Shown piece after piece: positions 35,712 through 48,820 of a DNA stretch of 64,000 nucleotides. Position 1 is the first letter of the stretch; each line of letters opens with the position of its first letter. The position numbers were made by a program, and so were the translations under genes. The notes below the pieces were generated by a model. That model did not search any database. It was not told the origin of the DNA and saw only the letters and a list, made by a program, of their open reading frames with translations. The stretch covers positions 25,601,029-25,665,028 of the forward strand of contig OX467083.1 of the NCBI GenBank assembly GCA_950106755.1, given 5' to 3'. This DNA comes from Climacium dendroides (lineage: Eukaryota > Streptophyta > Bryopsida > Hypnales > Climaciaceae).

Positions 35712-38700
35712 ATGGCAGCGGCGATAGCGCGTGCGCGGCGGTCGCAGTCGTTGCTGAAGCTCGTATTGCCTCAAAGCAGTTCCTCAGTGTGCTCGTACCA
35801 CTCGTGCGGGCTTGCCGCTGAGAGCCGGAGTCACGCATTGGATTCTTTGTCTGCGAGGTCTCAGGAACTGAGTCTATGGAGGAATTACCTGAAGGGGATG
35901 ATGTCCGTCCGCACAATGGCCACCTTCAACCGAAAGTGCGTTGCGTCAAAACCTTGTTCGATTGCATTTGCTCATCTCTCTCCTTCACTGGATCCTTGAA
36001 TATGCACCAGATTTGATGTGCCCTAAAATCGCGTGCAATTGCTGTTCTACACCTGGAATGATTTTCAGCGTCAACGATTAATTGAGTATTAACCGATGAC
36101 ATGCATGGTGGCTATTTTAGCTTTCCATGACTGTTTGGTGAGGGTTTTGTGAAATGCGTATTGGTATTTCGAGCCTATTTTCAAGGTCATCTATTAATTT
36201 CTGTTGAACCGGAATGGTGGATATTAGAGGCTCTGGTATAACTAGAGATGATATAATCAATGGTTGCAATTGTAATTTCAAATTGAGTTTTTGTGCTCAT
36301 CTCTGCATCGTATGATTAATATCTTGATGGAAAGCTGTTAAAAAGACGCCTCCTAGTTCGCAAATGAGATTTTAGCAAGCAGTCAAACGTGTGCAGCAAA
36401 TATGACAGCTGGTACCGACAAGCAGTTTGTTTTTTTGTGTTTTCTTGGTCAATCATGTGAATGATACATTGGTGGCCAGGGAATATGCGCTTCTAATGAG
36501 CTATAATTCGCCTCTAATTTGAAGTACTGAAATGACGGTGACTGGCTAGGGTCAGATGGCGTTATACCCGCCGTTCTAGTTTAATTTTGTATCAAAATTT
36601 GAACATTAAGACTACCCGACTCAAATCGCCCTGGTTTGCAGTGCTGTGAATGTGCCTTTGAAGAGGGCATTTTAATCTGTTTCATAAGATGTACTTATTA
36701 GACGCGTGCTTTTCATGCTGGTGTATATCTTGACGGAGCAGGGTTTACTAGGATTTCTGAATCTAAATTGTAGGTTCATAGGGATTGGAGTGAGTTCATT
36801 TATAGCCAAGTTTTCTCAAATTGGCTGCACAAGTGTAGTCTCATTCGTTTGGCCTTTGTTCAAGTCGTCTATTTGTGATCTCAAATTGGTTTTTAAATCC
36901 CGAATGTCTTATTGGTTGATAGTGAATTGTCTCTATTATACTGGCAGGCAAGCATTCTGACGTTTCACTTGAAGTTTACACTTGGAGGTTTATAACTCTG
37001 TATTCTTGTGAGCATTTTGCAGTAAGCCGCACATGAACATTGGAACAATTGGACACGTGGATCATGGGAAGACTACTCTTACAGCAGCAATTACCAAGGT
37101 TAGTCTGCCTCTCGATTTCACGTCGTCCATTGTTTTATGAGATTGCACAGAAGGTGCTGCTAATTTTAGATTGAAATAACTAGAGTTGTGGACAACTTTC
37201 GACAGACCCTTTGTTCATGTTTGTTTTGAGCAGGTTTTGGCTGACGAGGGTATGGCTAAGTCAATTGCGTTCGATGAGATCGACAAAGCTCCAGAGGAAA
37301 AGCAACGGGGTATCACGATTGCCACTGTAAGCTCTTCTTAGTTGCATTTCGAGCATTTGTCCTTACGAACTCCCAGAGTGCTCAAGCTGATCACATAAAG
37401 TGCATTCTGCAACTGTTTATTTCAAGACCGTTTAGCTCGAGTCTTTATTCTTACTAATTGGTGTTACTTATTTGGTGCAGGCGCATGTTGAGTACGAAAC
37501 AGAGAAACGCCACTATGCCCATGTTGATTGCCCAGGGCACGCTGATTACGTGAAGGTAAGGTTCATGGCTCTATTATACCAATCCCAGATTTTGCTTTCT
37601 TCTTTTTGGTCACTTGTCTGTAATAGAACTCGCTTGCTTATAGTGGATCTATTGAAGAGGATGAGGCTAATGTAATACAGTTCGCTTTTGCAGAACATGA
37701 TTACAGGTGCTGCACAAATGGATGGTGGAATTCTTGTTGTTTCAGCGCCAGATGGGCCTATGCCCCAGACTAAAGAGCACATCCTTTTAGCTCGGCAGGT
37801 TGGTAGATATTCTTGAACCAAATTTTTAAGGTTGTCATTTTAATGTCGGATGTGTTTTCTCCGTCATAAAGTTATGCAACCACTTCCAATACATGATAGA
37901 AGAGTACGATGCCTTGAGGTCTCAAGTTTTCACTTCCATGGCAAATTCGGCAGGTCGGAGTTCCATCATTGGTGGTTTTCTTGAACAAAGTGGATGTAGT
38001 GGAAGACGAGGAGTTGTTGGAGCTTGTGGAGATGGAGTTGCGCGGTAAGCTTATTGAGCTAGCTTTGAGTATCCATCGAAGATTTCTGGAGATTGTGGAA
38101 CATTCTCTGAACTGCCGATGTTTGTGCAGAGTTGTTGTCATTCTACAAGTTTCCAGGCGATGATATTCCTATTGTTAGAGGCTCAGCTCTCGCTGCATTA
38201 CAAGGGACAAATGAAGAGCTTGGAAAGAAGGCGATTTTGAAGTTGATGGAAGCCGTAGACTCGTACATCCCCGAACCCAAGCGCAATCTTGAGAAACCCT
38301 TCCTTATGCCAATTGAGGATGTATTCTCTATCCAGGTGAGATTAATCGTTAGGCTTCAGATTGCAGAGTAGATGCGCAAGTTCCTAGTAGATGTCATTTT
38401 ATCGATTTTTGAGTATAATCGTTTTGGAACGATTGATGGCTAAGACCGGATTGAGTATCTCTATGTTGACGCTGTTTATTTCTAAAACAAATTTAGTGAG
38501 ATAGGAAGACTGAACTCTTGCCATCCGACGAGTATATTCATCAGACGAGTTTATTTCTTGTGATCAGGGTCGCGGTACCGTGGTGACAGGACGTGTGGAG
38601 CAAGGCGTAGTCAAAGTGGGCGAGGAAGTTGAAATTGTTGGACTACGCTCGGTATGCATACTATTTATATTTCTCTCATTTTTATTCACTCGTAATATTT

Positions 38701-39827
38701 ACCCTTTCAGGCTCTGCCAATGAACTCTCTCTGACGTCCTTCATGTATTGCAGGGCCCCAACCTCAAGACAACTGTCACTGGTGTTGAAATGTTCAAGAA
38801 ACAATTGGATCAAGGCCAGGTCCTGTATTTATTCTAGCCTTCTCATACCTTGCTCGGTCGTTTTTTGTGGCTGAGATGGGTATAGCAGATCTGTTAATCA
38901 GACTTGAGATGGGTATCTCCAAAGTATTCTGATTGTAATTTTTTTGCTGTTTTGTGTTTAGTGAAGTCTGCTGAGTTGTCTTATGAAGGTCTCATATTAG
39001 GACTTTTACATCTTAGATCTTTTGGACAGTTATTTACTCGGTATAAATATCTGTTCGAGCAGAGTTATGTTTTGAGTTCAGTACTGAAATCCAGGGGGGT
39101 TGCTGATACAGGCAGGAGACAACGTAGGTCTTCTGATTCGTGGACTTAAGCGAGACGAAGTGCAGCGTGGTCAGGTGAGATACTATTTTATCACTGTTCA
39201 AAGTTGACATTTTCTGCGACTCATAATAACAGGCAGAACCCACCCCAAATTTTCTTCACAATCAACTTGATAGTTTTACGATCTGATTGTAACATTACAA
39301 GGAATCGTATTTGTTGATATCATTTTATTGAATTTTATTTTTTCTGTTTGCTGTGTATTGGTGGTGTGCAGGTCGTGTGCAAGCCTGGTACAGTCAAGAC
39401 GAGCACAAAGTTCGAAGCAGAGGTTTACATTCTTACCAAGGAAGAGGGAGGCCGACATACAGCTTTCTTTTCTAACTACAGACCCCAGTTCTACTTACGT
39501 ACTGCTGATGTCACTGGAAAGGTAGAGCTTCCAGAGCACATCAAGATGGTCATGCCTGGAGACAATTTGACTGCCCAATTCGAATTAATCATTCCTTGCC
39601 CCCTTGAACATGGTAAGTTTCCATCTTCTTGTGAAGCAGAAAATCACTTCGCGAAGCTGACTCTGCATTGTAGCTCACTGTTTTGTTTTCTGGAACTCCT
39701 TATTACCCTGTTTAGTACTATTTATTTTCTTACTCTATATGGGGTTTTGTTTGCAGGACAACGCTTTGCTCTTCGAGAAGGAGGAAGGACAGTCGGTGCT
39801 GGGGTTATTTCAAAGCTAGTGGCTTAA
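35712..39827 (+). CDS. TUFM: Elongation factor Tu, mitochondrial
   Basis: Twelve exons join in phase to 464 residues: 35712-35935, 37023-37098, 37234-37326, 37481-37555, 37694-37798, 37954-38044, 38130-38335, 38568-38651, 38754-38819, 39112-39174, 39372-39612, 39757-39827. Residues 1-70 are Arg/Ser-rich and poor in acids, as expected of a mitochondrial targeting peptide. The GTPase motifs are complete: G1 GHVDHGKT (85-92), the RGITI switch (125-129), G3 DCPGH (147-151), G4 NKVD (202-205) and the G5-like GSAL (239-242). The two beta-barrel domains follow and the protein ends [10 protein letters not shown]. It delivers aminoacyl-tRNA to the mitochondrial ribosome. The sequence matches the mitochondrial rather than the plastid type ([12 protein letters not shown]). 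No in-frame damage is seen. Confidence 0.97.
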
Positions 39828-40500
39828 GCGGATGATTCAGTTGATACGTTAGGAATAGTGCAGTTCTGCAAGATGTGTTAGCAGCGATGTAGGTCTTTTG
39901 GGGACACATGTGGAGCCATTTTAGATATAAATTGTCACATCATGAGTTTCATTGTTGGTTTGTCAAGTTTTGCCTTGTCATTGAGGAGCAACAAATTTCG
40001 TTGGATGCAGTCAGAAACTCTAGGAGCTCAACTTGAAGGCTCACTTGGGAGTACGACTTTCATTTTACGATGAGTAATAAACAACTACTGGTAGTTCAAT
40101 TTTTTGGACATGCCAGCTATTTGTCTGTCAAACTATTATATTTTCGAAATGCGGAATACAAGCTGGAGTTGTGCAAGAAAATATTTGGTCGTTTGATGGA
40201 TCGATGGGTGGATTAGGTTAGTGGGTGAGTGAGTGAACACAAATCTTGTTTTCTTGCACGATGAAAGACTATCCTCAAAACATGGTAGGATTAATAATCC
40301 TTGCAAGATGTACCCAAAACTGTAACCTTTGATGTGGATTGTGTGGATTTTCTTAGAAATTCAAATAAGGGATCAATGTTTCAATATTTGGACATTCAAC
40401 CTTTGATGTGGATTTTCAAACAAGGGGTTGACCATTCAATCTTTGGACATGCCAATGATGTGGATTTTGCAAGTATTGTTTAACTCACACACCTGCAAAG
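39828..40500. other. 3' flank of EF-Tu, no further gene
   Basis: This includes the probable 3' untranslated region. From 40,310 a short motif, GATGTGGATT, recurs three or more times (about 40,331, 40,406 and 40,456), marking degenerate repeat DNA. Confidence 0.5.
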
Positions 40501-40860
40501 AGCAATACAACCAACATAGCTATAAGGGCTAATTTACCCGCGTAGTTGCAAGGGCTAATATGTACGCATAGCTACAATGCATGCCAAGCCTGAACAATTG
40601 CAAGGGAAGCTTAGCTCCCACAACTGGAAGGACTTGCCAACATGCAGAGTTGTGAGGGCAGCCTAGCCCCCATATTTGCAAGAGTTAGGTAGCCCGACTA
40701 GTTGCGAGGTCTGTGTAGTCCTCCCACTTGTGAGGGGCAATCCAACCCATACCATTGTAAGAGTTGCCTAGTTTCCACAACTACAAATGGCAACTTAGTC
40801 TACGCAATAGTGAAGACTAGGTAGTCCAGTATTGTAATGTGGGCCATCTAGTAATTGAAA
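40500..40860. repeat. Degenerate minisatellite with TTGCAAGGGCTAA-type units
   Basis: Units of roughly 35-45 bp recur imperfectly: TAGTTGCAAGGGCTAATATG, CAATTGCAAGGGAAGCTTAG, TTTGCAAGAGTTAGGTAG and ATTGTAAGAGTTGCCTAG. It is old and much diverged. No coding capacity is visible. Confidence 0.55.
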
Positions 40861-43371
40861 TGATGTCTTTGTTTATTAAAAAAATGCATTTAATATTTGT
40901 AGTTGTTTATGTTAGAAGCTTGATGTTGAAAGCTCGATGTTTGCAATTTGGTGTTGAGCTTATGTTAATCGACTTGGTAATAGCCAGTTGGCAACTGGTT
41001 GGTTAGTAGTTAATACTAGGATTAGTTGGATTAAGATTAGGATTAGTTGGTGGCTAGTTGTCTTAAGTTTTGGGTGGCTACTTGAGGTAAGGATTGGTCC
41101 CTTGTCTTTTTCTCTTGTTTTGGGTGTGTTGGGAGGTGTGAGAGGCACTTTAAGTACTAGTTGTATTCAAGCATTGATTTAAGAGAATTTTGTGTTGCAT
41201 TTTGGATAAGTGTTAGATGAATAAAAGATTTTGAATCTGATTTTTTGAATATTTAGTCTACTATGATGTTAAGTTTTGGATCTAGATGTATTATGAAGAA
41301 AAAAATTATGAGGCTTTGAAGTAGAGGTGTTTGGATTCAAAAGTAGTCAAGGAGGGCATTTGGAGGAACTTCACTCTTATTGAGATCTTGTGCAATGAAA
41401 ATGAAACTTTGAAGATATCTTCTTTATCTTCTTTTCTTATTTTCATCAAAATTTTAGCTTCAATGGACTTAGAATTTAGGAGTTATGCATCCAAATTCAA
41501 CCACATTGAACAGGCAATAAAGAATTAGGAAATTAGTAGTAGAAAAAAGTTTACTAAAGTTGAAAAATATCTTAAAATGTGATGAAATTTGGTGCATAAA
41601 TATTTGACAATATTTTTCCTTAATTACAGCCAAATCCCGCATGTAAATAGGGTAGAAACTTACAAATTGAAAATTGTTCAAATTGTCTAAAACTATTATG
41701 CATATGATGCATATTGATTAAATTGTTGTGAAAAAACTATGTAAGAATCCTACAAATGATTCCCATATAGAGATTTCAATTTCCCCATTATATCAATGAA
41801 ATAGCAGAAATCCAATTGTTAATCTACTGGTGAAGAAATTCAAAATGGACTAGTGAAAAGTATCTATAACCCAAGTATAGTAATTCAAAATAGAAATCAT
41901 GCCACGAGTCCAATGACACAATTAGTTTGCCAAGATTTCTTTCCATATAGAAGATTTTTTATTCATTGGAATTTAAAGGAGATAGCAGGATTTGATTCTT
42001 CTTCTTAAAATATGCAAAGTAAATATATAAGCTTGCACATCTTTTATATCATTTTGTAAGAGGTTCCATAAAAAATTTCAAAATGTTCTGATAGTTAGAA
42101 GATATTCTTTCGAACAATCAAATTGCCAAATTTTATGATGGAAAATTTGTTGGAATTACCTCAGGTGTGGTAAAATTTTACTATAAATTAACATAGCTTC
42201 TTTTATGTTAATAACACACTTCAATAAGTTTCAAAACATTCCAATAATTACCTTCTAAAGCCAATGGCGCAATTTATTTGTGATTTTGAATTAATTTTCA
42301 AAAGTTAAAGTTTTGAACCAATGTAGAAAGTTGAAAATAAGAGATTAGATGAAAAACCTCAAGTGATAGGATTACCTTAGGAAAAATGAGATGGAGAAGG
42401 TGCCCTTGGAAGAGTATATGAAGGCACTTCTTCTCTTTTCAAAACACCCCTTAGTTCATTTTTGAACCCCTTGTTATTCCTTGTAGCCATAATTTTGGCA
42501 TACCAACACGTTGATCCATTTAGTTGGGTTTTTGGCCAAATTTGAGCCAAGTTGTTAAATATGTGTTTTTTGAAGCATTTCAAGCTCCAAACTTGTGTTT
42601 TTGTACAAGCTTTGAAGGACCTTGGGTCCCTTTAAGCTTTGCTAACTCATTGTATATTTTGGTTATTTGATGAAGTTTTGTTGTAACTTCTAATACTTGT
42701 ACTAACTCTAAAGGAAAAAAACCCTCTATACCTTGGTGATGCTGCTTAGGAGAGCTTCTAGTACTTGATTTTGAATATTTTTGTGGATTAACACATTTAT
42801 ACTAACTTGTATTTACATATTTAGCTTGTACTAACATTTATACTAACACAAGTGGTAGTTTGGCATTTGTACTAACATATTTACTGTTCTTATTTTGCTT
42901 GTCTCATTCAAGACAGCAAAACTTTTACTTTGAAAGATTTGTTGTGAAAGTTTAGTGATTCTTGAAAAGATGGTGATACATTCATCTTTGTCTTAGAATT
43001 GTCATAAAATTTGGATGATTTTCAAAAACAAGTCGAAGCTTTGACTTTGAGAGAAAAATCCGTAAAAATTAGAGTGTTGAGAGGGCCCTACTACACCACC
43101 AAGTCTCTAACTTCCTTAGTATCTCATATAATTGTTAGATAAGATATCTAACCCCTTTTCTTTTATATTCCCATCTCTTGTTTGTTCTCCAGTTCAATTT
43201 GGAAGTCATACCATCGGTGTTCATTTACAAGCCATAAAAGTTAAATTAAAGAACAAATTCTAAGATTCCAAACCAAGGTCTTAAAAACTCAAAAATGAGG
43301 TTTCAAAAGCTTAGTGGTGAGAGGTGGCTCTTAGCTTGATTCAGTCTGTCTGAAGGCCGAATGGGGTTCTA
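40861..43371. other. AT-rich desert with no supported gene
   Basis: Frames are short and AT-driven. A local repeat of GATTAGTTGG words occurs at about 41,030-41,060. Nothing else is recognised. Confidence 0.65.
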
Positions 43372-43643
43372 AGGTAGGTACACCCAAATGTGCCACTGAC
43401 CTTAAACCGCCATCTATACTGCATGTACATCTCCAAAATCAGTTCTGTACCTATGTGGAAGAAACGCTTTCAGAATCAAAAATTGTTCCTTAATAACTTT
43501 TGCATACAGTATCCAAATGCCACATTCTCTGGTGCGTTGGAACCTCCTTTCACTTGCCAACAAGAACATATGAAAATTTGACCAGTCTAATAATAAAAAA
43601 TACGCTCAGTAGCAAAAAGTGGCGGTTTGGGGTGTACCTACCT
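43372..43643 (+). mobile_element. Intact MITE with AGGTAGGTACACCC ends and TA target duplication
   Basis: The terminal inverted repeats AGGTAGGTACACCC and GGGTGTACCTACCT match exactly over 14 bases and are flanked by TA on both sides (43370-43371 and 43644-43645), as for Tc1/mariner-type elements. The 272-bp interior is non-coding. It shares motif order with fragments at 11,400, 13,870, 46,555 and 49,854, making it the best reference copy of a dispersed family. Confidence 0.85.
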
Positions 43644-45990
43644 TAATGAATATTTGTTGACTGGAAGTCCGTGTGCAAGGCCAGTGCGTGAGCTAATTGG
43701 AATTCTGATTGACTAAGGTAGGATGCTGTAATTGCGACCATCTCCTTGCAATCGCCCCATAGCTGGTTGTAAAATGGATGGGAGGTGATCTTTAAATGAA
43801 CCACTCTTGCTATTGAATGAATCAAGAAAAATTTACTTATTTTATTTCGAGAGCCAATCATTTCTTCCCTGATTCAGAAATCGATTTAGAAGTTGCAAGG
43901 GGACAGATTTTGGGAGACCTATGGTCACAAATAGGTACCTACTACAGAAATCTTTGAAAATTCGTAACTAATTCAAAAATGCTTCAAAAAATATGAAACC
44001 ACTTGTGTTACATTCCGCATCCATTTTTCTTTCTCTGAAATATGAGCTAAAAATATTTCTGTTCGTGCAAAACTCTGAAAAAGGCAGATCAGCCCGTAAA
44101 CGGTCGCTTTTAGAGCCTCCTACCTTAAACACTGGTGACTGAGACCTTTTAAGTTTTGTTGAATTAAGGACTCTTAATCAAAAGCCCAAGGCATTAGAAG
44201 TTAAAAATTAATTTAATATCTCTAATTGTTTGGGTGGATTGATTTTTAAAAGAGTCACCAACCACTTAAAAACAAAACAGTAATTCAAGCACATATTAGG
44301 AGGGTAGAAGAGTTGTTTGATAGCAAATAGCTTAAAAGAAAGGGCACAAGTGGAGAGAAAAGAAGTAGATGTGTAAGTGAGGAGAATGAAGAATATGCTT
44401 GGCAGTTGAAAAGAAATTTGAAGGTTGATAGGATTTTAGAAGAAATCTTGAAGGAACGATTAAAATCATTAGAATTCAGATAGAATAATAATTGACTTGA
44501 AGAAGTAGTAATTGCCAAACTTAAGGTCAATTATTATTTTGAAATTTGAATCAATTAATCCACCAAAGATCAATTATTATTTTGAAATTTGAACTCAATT
44601 ATTCCACTAAATGTCAACCATTAGAATAAATAATTGAAGTGCAATAGTGTTGAAAGAAAAGAAAAGAATAGGGAGAGAAAGAAAAAGAAAAGTTCAAAAC
44701 TTCCAAAAATTGTATTGAATACAACTTTAATCTATAAGGAAAATTACAAGAAAGATCCAATTATGGCAAATGATGGATATTTTAAAGGTATTTTTGACCA
44801 CCTTCTAGATGAGGTGCATTCCGAAGTGAGTTACTAATTCTTTCTTCCCTCTTTGAATTCTCTAAATTAGCCATTTTAACACTTAGCTGAATTACAAGTG
44901 CAAGTCAGAGTGTCAAGATTAGGTTTTTCAAGTCTAGATAGAAAATCTTATAGAGCTTTTCTAGAGGTTTCCAAAAATGCATGACACTTAGGAATTGGAG
45001 TCAAACTGAGGAAGCTATTAGTGGACAAAGTTTAGGAATCATAATGGATGAAAATTAGTCAATGTCATCCCAAAAGAACAAGAATGGGAATTTAAATATC
45101 ATTAGAAATCTAGAAGTCAAAAGTGAAAAAAAAAAGTTAATTTTAAATTATAGATTAGTAGAAAACTATGAATGAAGTTTGAATATTGATTAGTGGTCAA
45201 ACTTCATCCACCCATAACTTTCAATAAGGAAATTTAAATCTAAAGTTCTTTAACAATATAAATAAATAAAACTAGGATCTACAAGGAAACAAAGTCCAAA
45301 GTCTAAAAATAATAAATTGACAAAAGAAATCCTGAACCTTAAGAACAAGGTAAAAAGTAGATTAGAACCTTTTAAAGACAACCAAGTAAGAAACTTAGAG
45401 TTAGAATTGAATAGAAGGAACCTAGAGAAGTCCAAAACTACTTTGATCTCAAGAAAATACCCCAAATTCCAATAGATGAAATTTGGATCAAGAATCGGAT
45501 GAAGTTAATTGGAAATCATTCATCCAAGTTCAAACTTGGAACATGAGTAGAAGTTAGTAACTTAAAGCCAGGGTTCAAAATTCACAATCTATTGAAATAG
45601 GGAAGGTGTTGAAAAGTTAGATAGCTTCTTAAAGGCTCAAACTTCATTTGGTCATAACTTCTTGTAGGAATCTCTAAATCTTGCAAGTCTTATGTTTTCA
45701 AAAATGGCGTGATCTAAACTACAATTTAAAAAGGTTAAATTTAGATTATAGTTACTTTTATTAGGAAACCACAATGGCTTAAAGACTTCGGGTTGTTAAG
45801 AATTGATCTTTGCAATTAAAGTAGTTTTTGTAATTTCTTTGTAGATTTGTAGAACTTTAGAAACTTAGAAAAGTTCCATTGCTTGGAACGCACAATGGAC
45901 CGACATTAAGCACCCATCCAAGGCAAAATCAATCATAAATTTCAGAACCTAGTTGTGCTTGTGTATTTACCAAGGGTGGGTAAATATATG
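43644..45990. other. AT-rich desert with no supported gene
   Basis: Only short AT-driven frames are present. A direct repeat containing TCAATTATTATTTTGAAATT occurs at about 44,528 and 44,570. The word CTCCTACCTTAAACAC near 44,118 may be one end of another diverged MITE. Confidence 0.6.
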
Positions 45991-45994
45991 CTTA

Positions 45995-46500
45995 CAACCA
46001 TTTTCAAATATTTGACATCATGTTTTCCATAATAAATTCACCATTCTAAAGTTTCTATGCCATTCTCAAATATTTGAGATCATGTACCCTTTAATATTGT
46101 CACCATTCTAAAGTTTTGCACCATTCTAAAGTTTTGCACCATTCTCAAATATTTAAAATCATATTTTTCCTAATACTTTTACCATTCTAAAGTTTCTAAA
46201 CCATTCTCAAATATTTGAGATCATGTTTTCCCTCATACCTTCACCATTCTAAAATGTTGCACCATTCCAAAACATTTGAAACCATGTACTACCAAATACC
46301 TTCATCATTCTAAAATTTTGCACTGTTCCAAAATATTTGAGGTCATGCATGTATGGCCAAATACCTTTACCTTAGTAAAATTTTGTACCATTCCAAAATG
46401 TTTGAGATCATGTATTACCAAATACCTTTACCATTCTAAAATTTTGCACTATTCCCAAATATTTGAGAGCATGTTTTCCTAGATACAAGAACCATTCTAA
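45995..46500. repeat. Minisatellite of about 60-bp units containing CAAATATTTG
   Basis: About eight imperfect units follow the pattern ACCATTCTCAAATATTTGAG, then ATCATG, a variable spacer, then ACCATTCTAAAGTTTTGC. Each unit carries the palindrome CAAATATTTG or a variant. The short plus-strand frame across it is a by-product. Confidence 0.9.
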
Positions 46501-46554
46501 AGTAAACCTTCAAGAAAGTATTGGAGATCATGTTTCCATGGGTATATTTACCAT

Positions 46555-46670
46555 TCAAAATTTTGGCATACAATATCCCAAATTTGGGGTCCTTTGTTGC
46601 ATTAGAATCTTCCTTGACTTTCTTCATACAAAAAATCTAAAGTTGATCTCTCTCATAATCCTAAAGGCAT
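46555..46670 (+). mobile_element. Fragment of the AGGTAGG-ended MITE family
   Basis: The motif order GGCATACAATATCCCAAAT, TTTGTTGCATTAGAATC, TTCCTTGAC matches the middle of the copy at 43,372. Ends are lost. It adjoins the minisatellite. Confidence 0.5.
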
Positions 46671-48582
46671 TCAACAATGAAGAACATAAAGGAAAAAAGA
46701 AATCCCCCTCTTGAACTCTACAACAATGTTGTTGCTTGGGTCTACCTCCTCCCTACCTAAATGGCCCCAAGCCCTCATCCCTAGCAATCCTCAAGACTCT
46801 AGAGCCATCATCTCCAATAGCCCCCTTTTCTTGCAATTGTCATGAGCCAATTGAATGGCCAACGTGGCCACGTGGGCCACCTGCATAGCAACAATGGCCA
46901 TCTCCTATGCCGCATGTAGCTTCACAGTCACTATCTCCTGGGGTCTTCAAATGGTCTTGTCTTTCCACGTTCTAGATGTTGTCATCATCAATCTTTTGTA
47001 GCTTATTGCATTGCCATCTCAGACTTGCTCGATGGTTGTTACTAAAAAAAATTGAGTATATAGAAGCTCAAATGGCCAATCTCATTTTTCTTTGTTGTCT
47101 ATTGATTCCTCCAAGTATCCTTTACATGATGGCTCTCATGTTGATGCTATGTCTTCTTCCTACTGTTCTTAGCTTTCTTGAAACTCAAGGTTTGATTCAC
47201 TAATACGCATTTTGCTTTCTTGGTTTGGAGGAAGGGTATATACTTGTGGAAGGTGTTCATCAGAGGAGGTGCTATTGCCGGGGTCCCCCTCTCCATTGGT
47301 GCAATCTTTACTATCATACACCATTGTCCCCCATGCTATCATACATTGTTGTCCCCCACTCTCTCTGGTGTTGTTGACAACGTCGAGGAGGGAGGTTGTC
47401 TGACGCAAGCTATCGACCAAGCAGGTAAAAAAGGTAAAACAATGAAGTCATTGATTCATTTTTGCACATAAAAAATGAATCTCCATTGTTCATGAACAGT
47501 TGAGCATAAGCATGGAAGTAAATGGTGTGTATTCATAATTAGAGGAGAGTGACTTACTCATTTTTCCTGGAAACACGGAATTTGTGACATGTTGTTTCAA
47601 ACTTGTTTTAGAAGATGTACTTGCAAAAACTAGCCATACTTTTTCTTTGATCAATAGAGGTATCTCAAGATGAAATTGTCTCCATTGACACCACCTCAAG
47701 CACCTTGCAACTTGCTTATAGAAGTAATGCATGTAGTTATTTGGTGTTAGACTTGTAGACCACCTACAAGTCCCTTTGGAAACTAGCAACAAACACAAAT
47801 GTGAAATGTCTAGCAATGACACAACTTTATTTGCTTGAAGTGCAGATGCCTGTTTGTATGTAGTCAAAAGTTTCCACAAGTGATGTAGCACTTTATCCAC
47901 TTATGTAAGGGGATCAATAAGCAACATTGGGATTCCTTCTCTGTATACTTCGATTCTACTTCCTACTATGTTGGCAACTGATTCTATGACAATCAACGGC
48001 CCTTCCATGAGCTTGATCAATTGTATTGTCTACCAAGAAATTTTAATGTGGCCACTTCATCCTCCATGTATATAATGGTCGTCAATGTGGATTTGAGAGC
48101 TTGACATCTTGGAGTGGTTCACCTTCCTTGACAACCTCCTTGCATTGTTGAAATGATTGATGTTGAAATTTTGTCCCTTTTCCTACAATTGAGCTTTGCC
48201 GTTGTTGTTGAGTTTGGATGTCACCTATACAAACAATGCTAAGAGCCCCTCTTCTAAATTGATCTTGACTAGTCACTACTACACGTCTTGCACATGATAC
48301 CACTAAGATTCCTAACAGCATTGAACTTTGCTTTAGCCTAGGTAAAGCAACAAGCCTAGACTTCCTACCACCTCCTTGTCATAGAGGTCAAGCAATTTTT
48401 TTGTCATTTGTGTACCTTTAAAGCATCGCATTGCTTCTCATCACTACTCTTGGGCACCGGATCCGGTTGTTCCACTAACAACTCTGTCGCTTTTGAAAGT
48501 GAAGGGAAGTAGGCAAAGGTCCAAATAAGGAATTGGACAGACAAGTCTCCAATATGCACGTCACTTCAGGAACAGGCATTTG
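46671..48582. other. Unrecognised, less AT-rich stretch, possibly old gene or transposon remains
   Basis: This part contrasts with its AT-rich surroundings. The longest frame is on the minus strand (47490-47900, 136 codons) and another lies at 48082-48321. Their translations look protein-like in places (for example LLDISHLCLLLVSKG), but I recognise no domain and no consistent exon structure. It could be a decayed gene or a transposon fragment. Confidence 0.3.
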
Positions 48583-48820
48583 TCACAAAGTTTAAACACT
48601 ATAGTTTGTCAACAATTATTATGTGGTTATCGTTGTTTCATAAGTTTTCATGTTAAGTACAATTTATTACATCATTACGATGCATTACTTCTCATTGTTA
48701 CGATGTAGTTGCAAGTAATGCATTGTAATGATGCGATAAATTGTAATTAATGAATGAACCCATGAAACAATGATAACCACATGATAACTATTGACAAACC
48801 GTAGGGTTTAAACTTTGTGA
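48583..48820. mobile_element. Foldback MITE with about 107-bp arms
   Basis: Arms 48583-48690 and 48714-48820 are imperfect reverse complements, beginning TCACAAAGTTTAAAC and ending GTTTAAACTTTGTGA. The whole element is essentially one hairpin with a short loop. No target duplication is evident. Confidence 0.85.
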
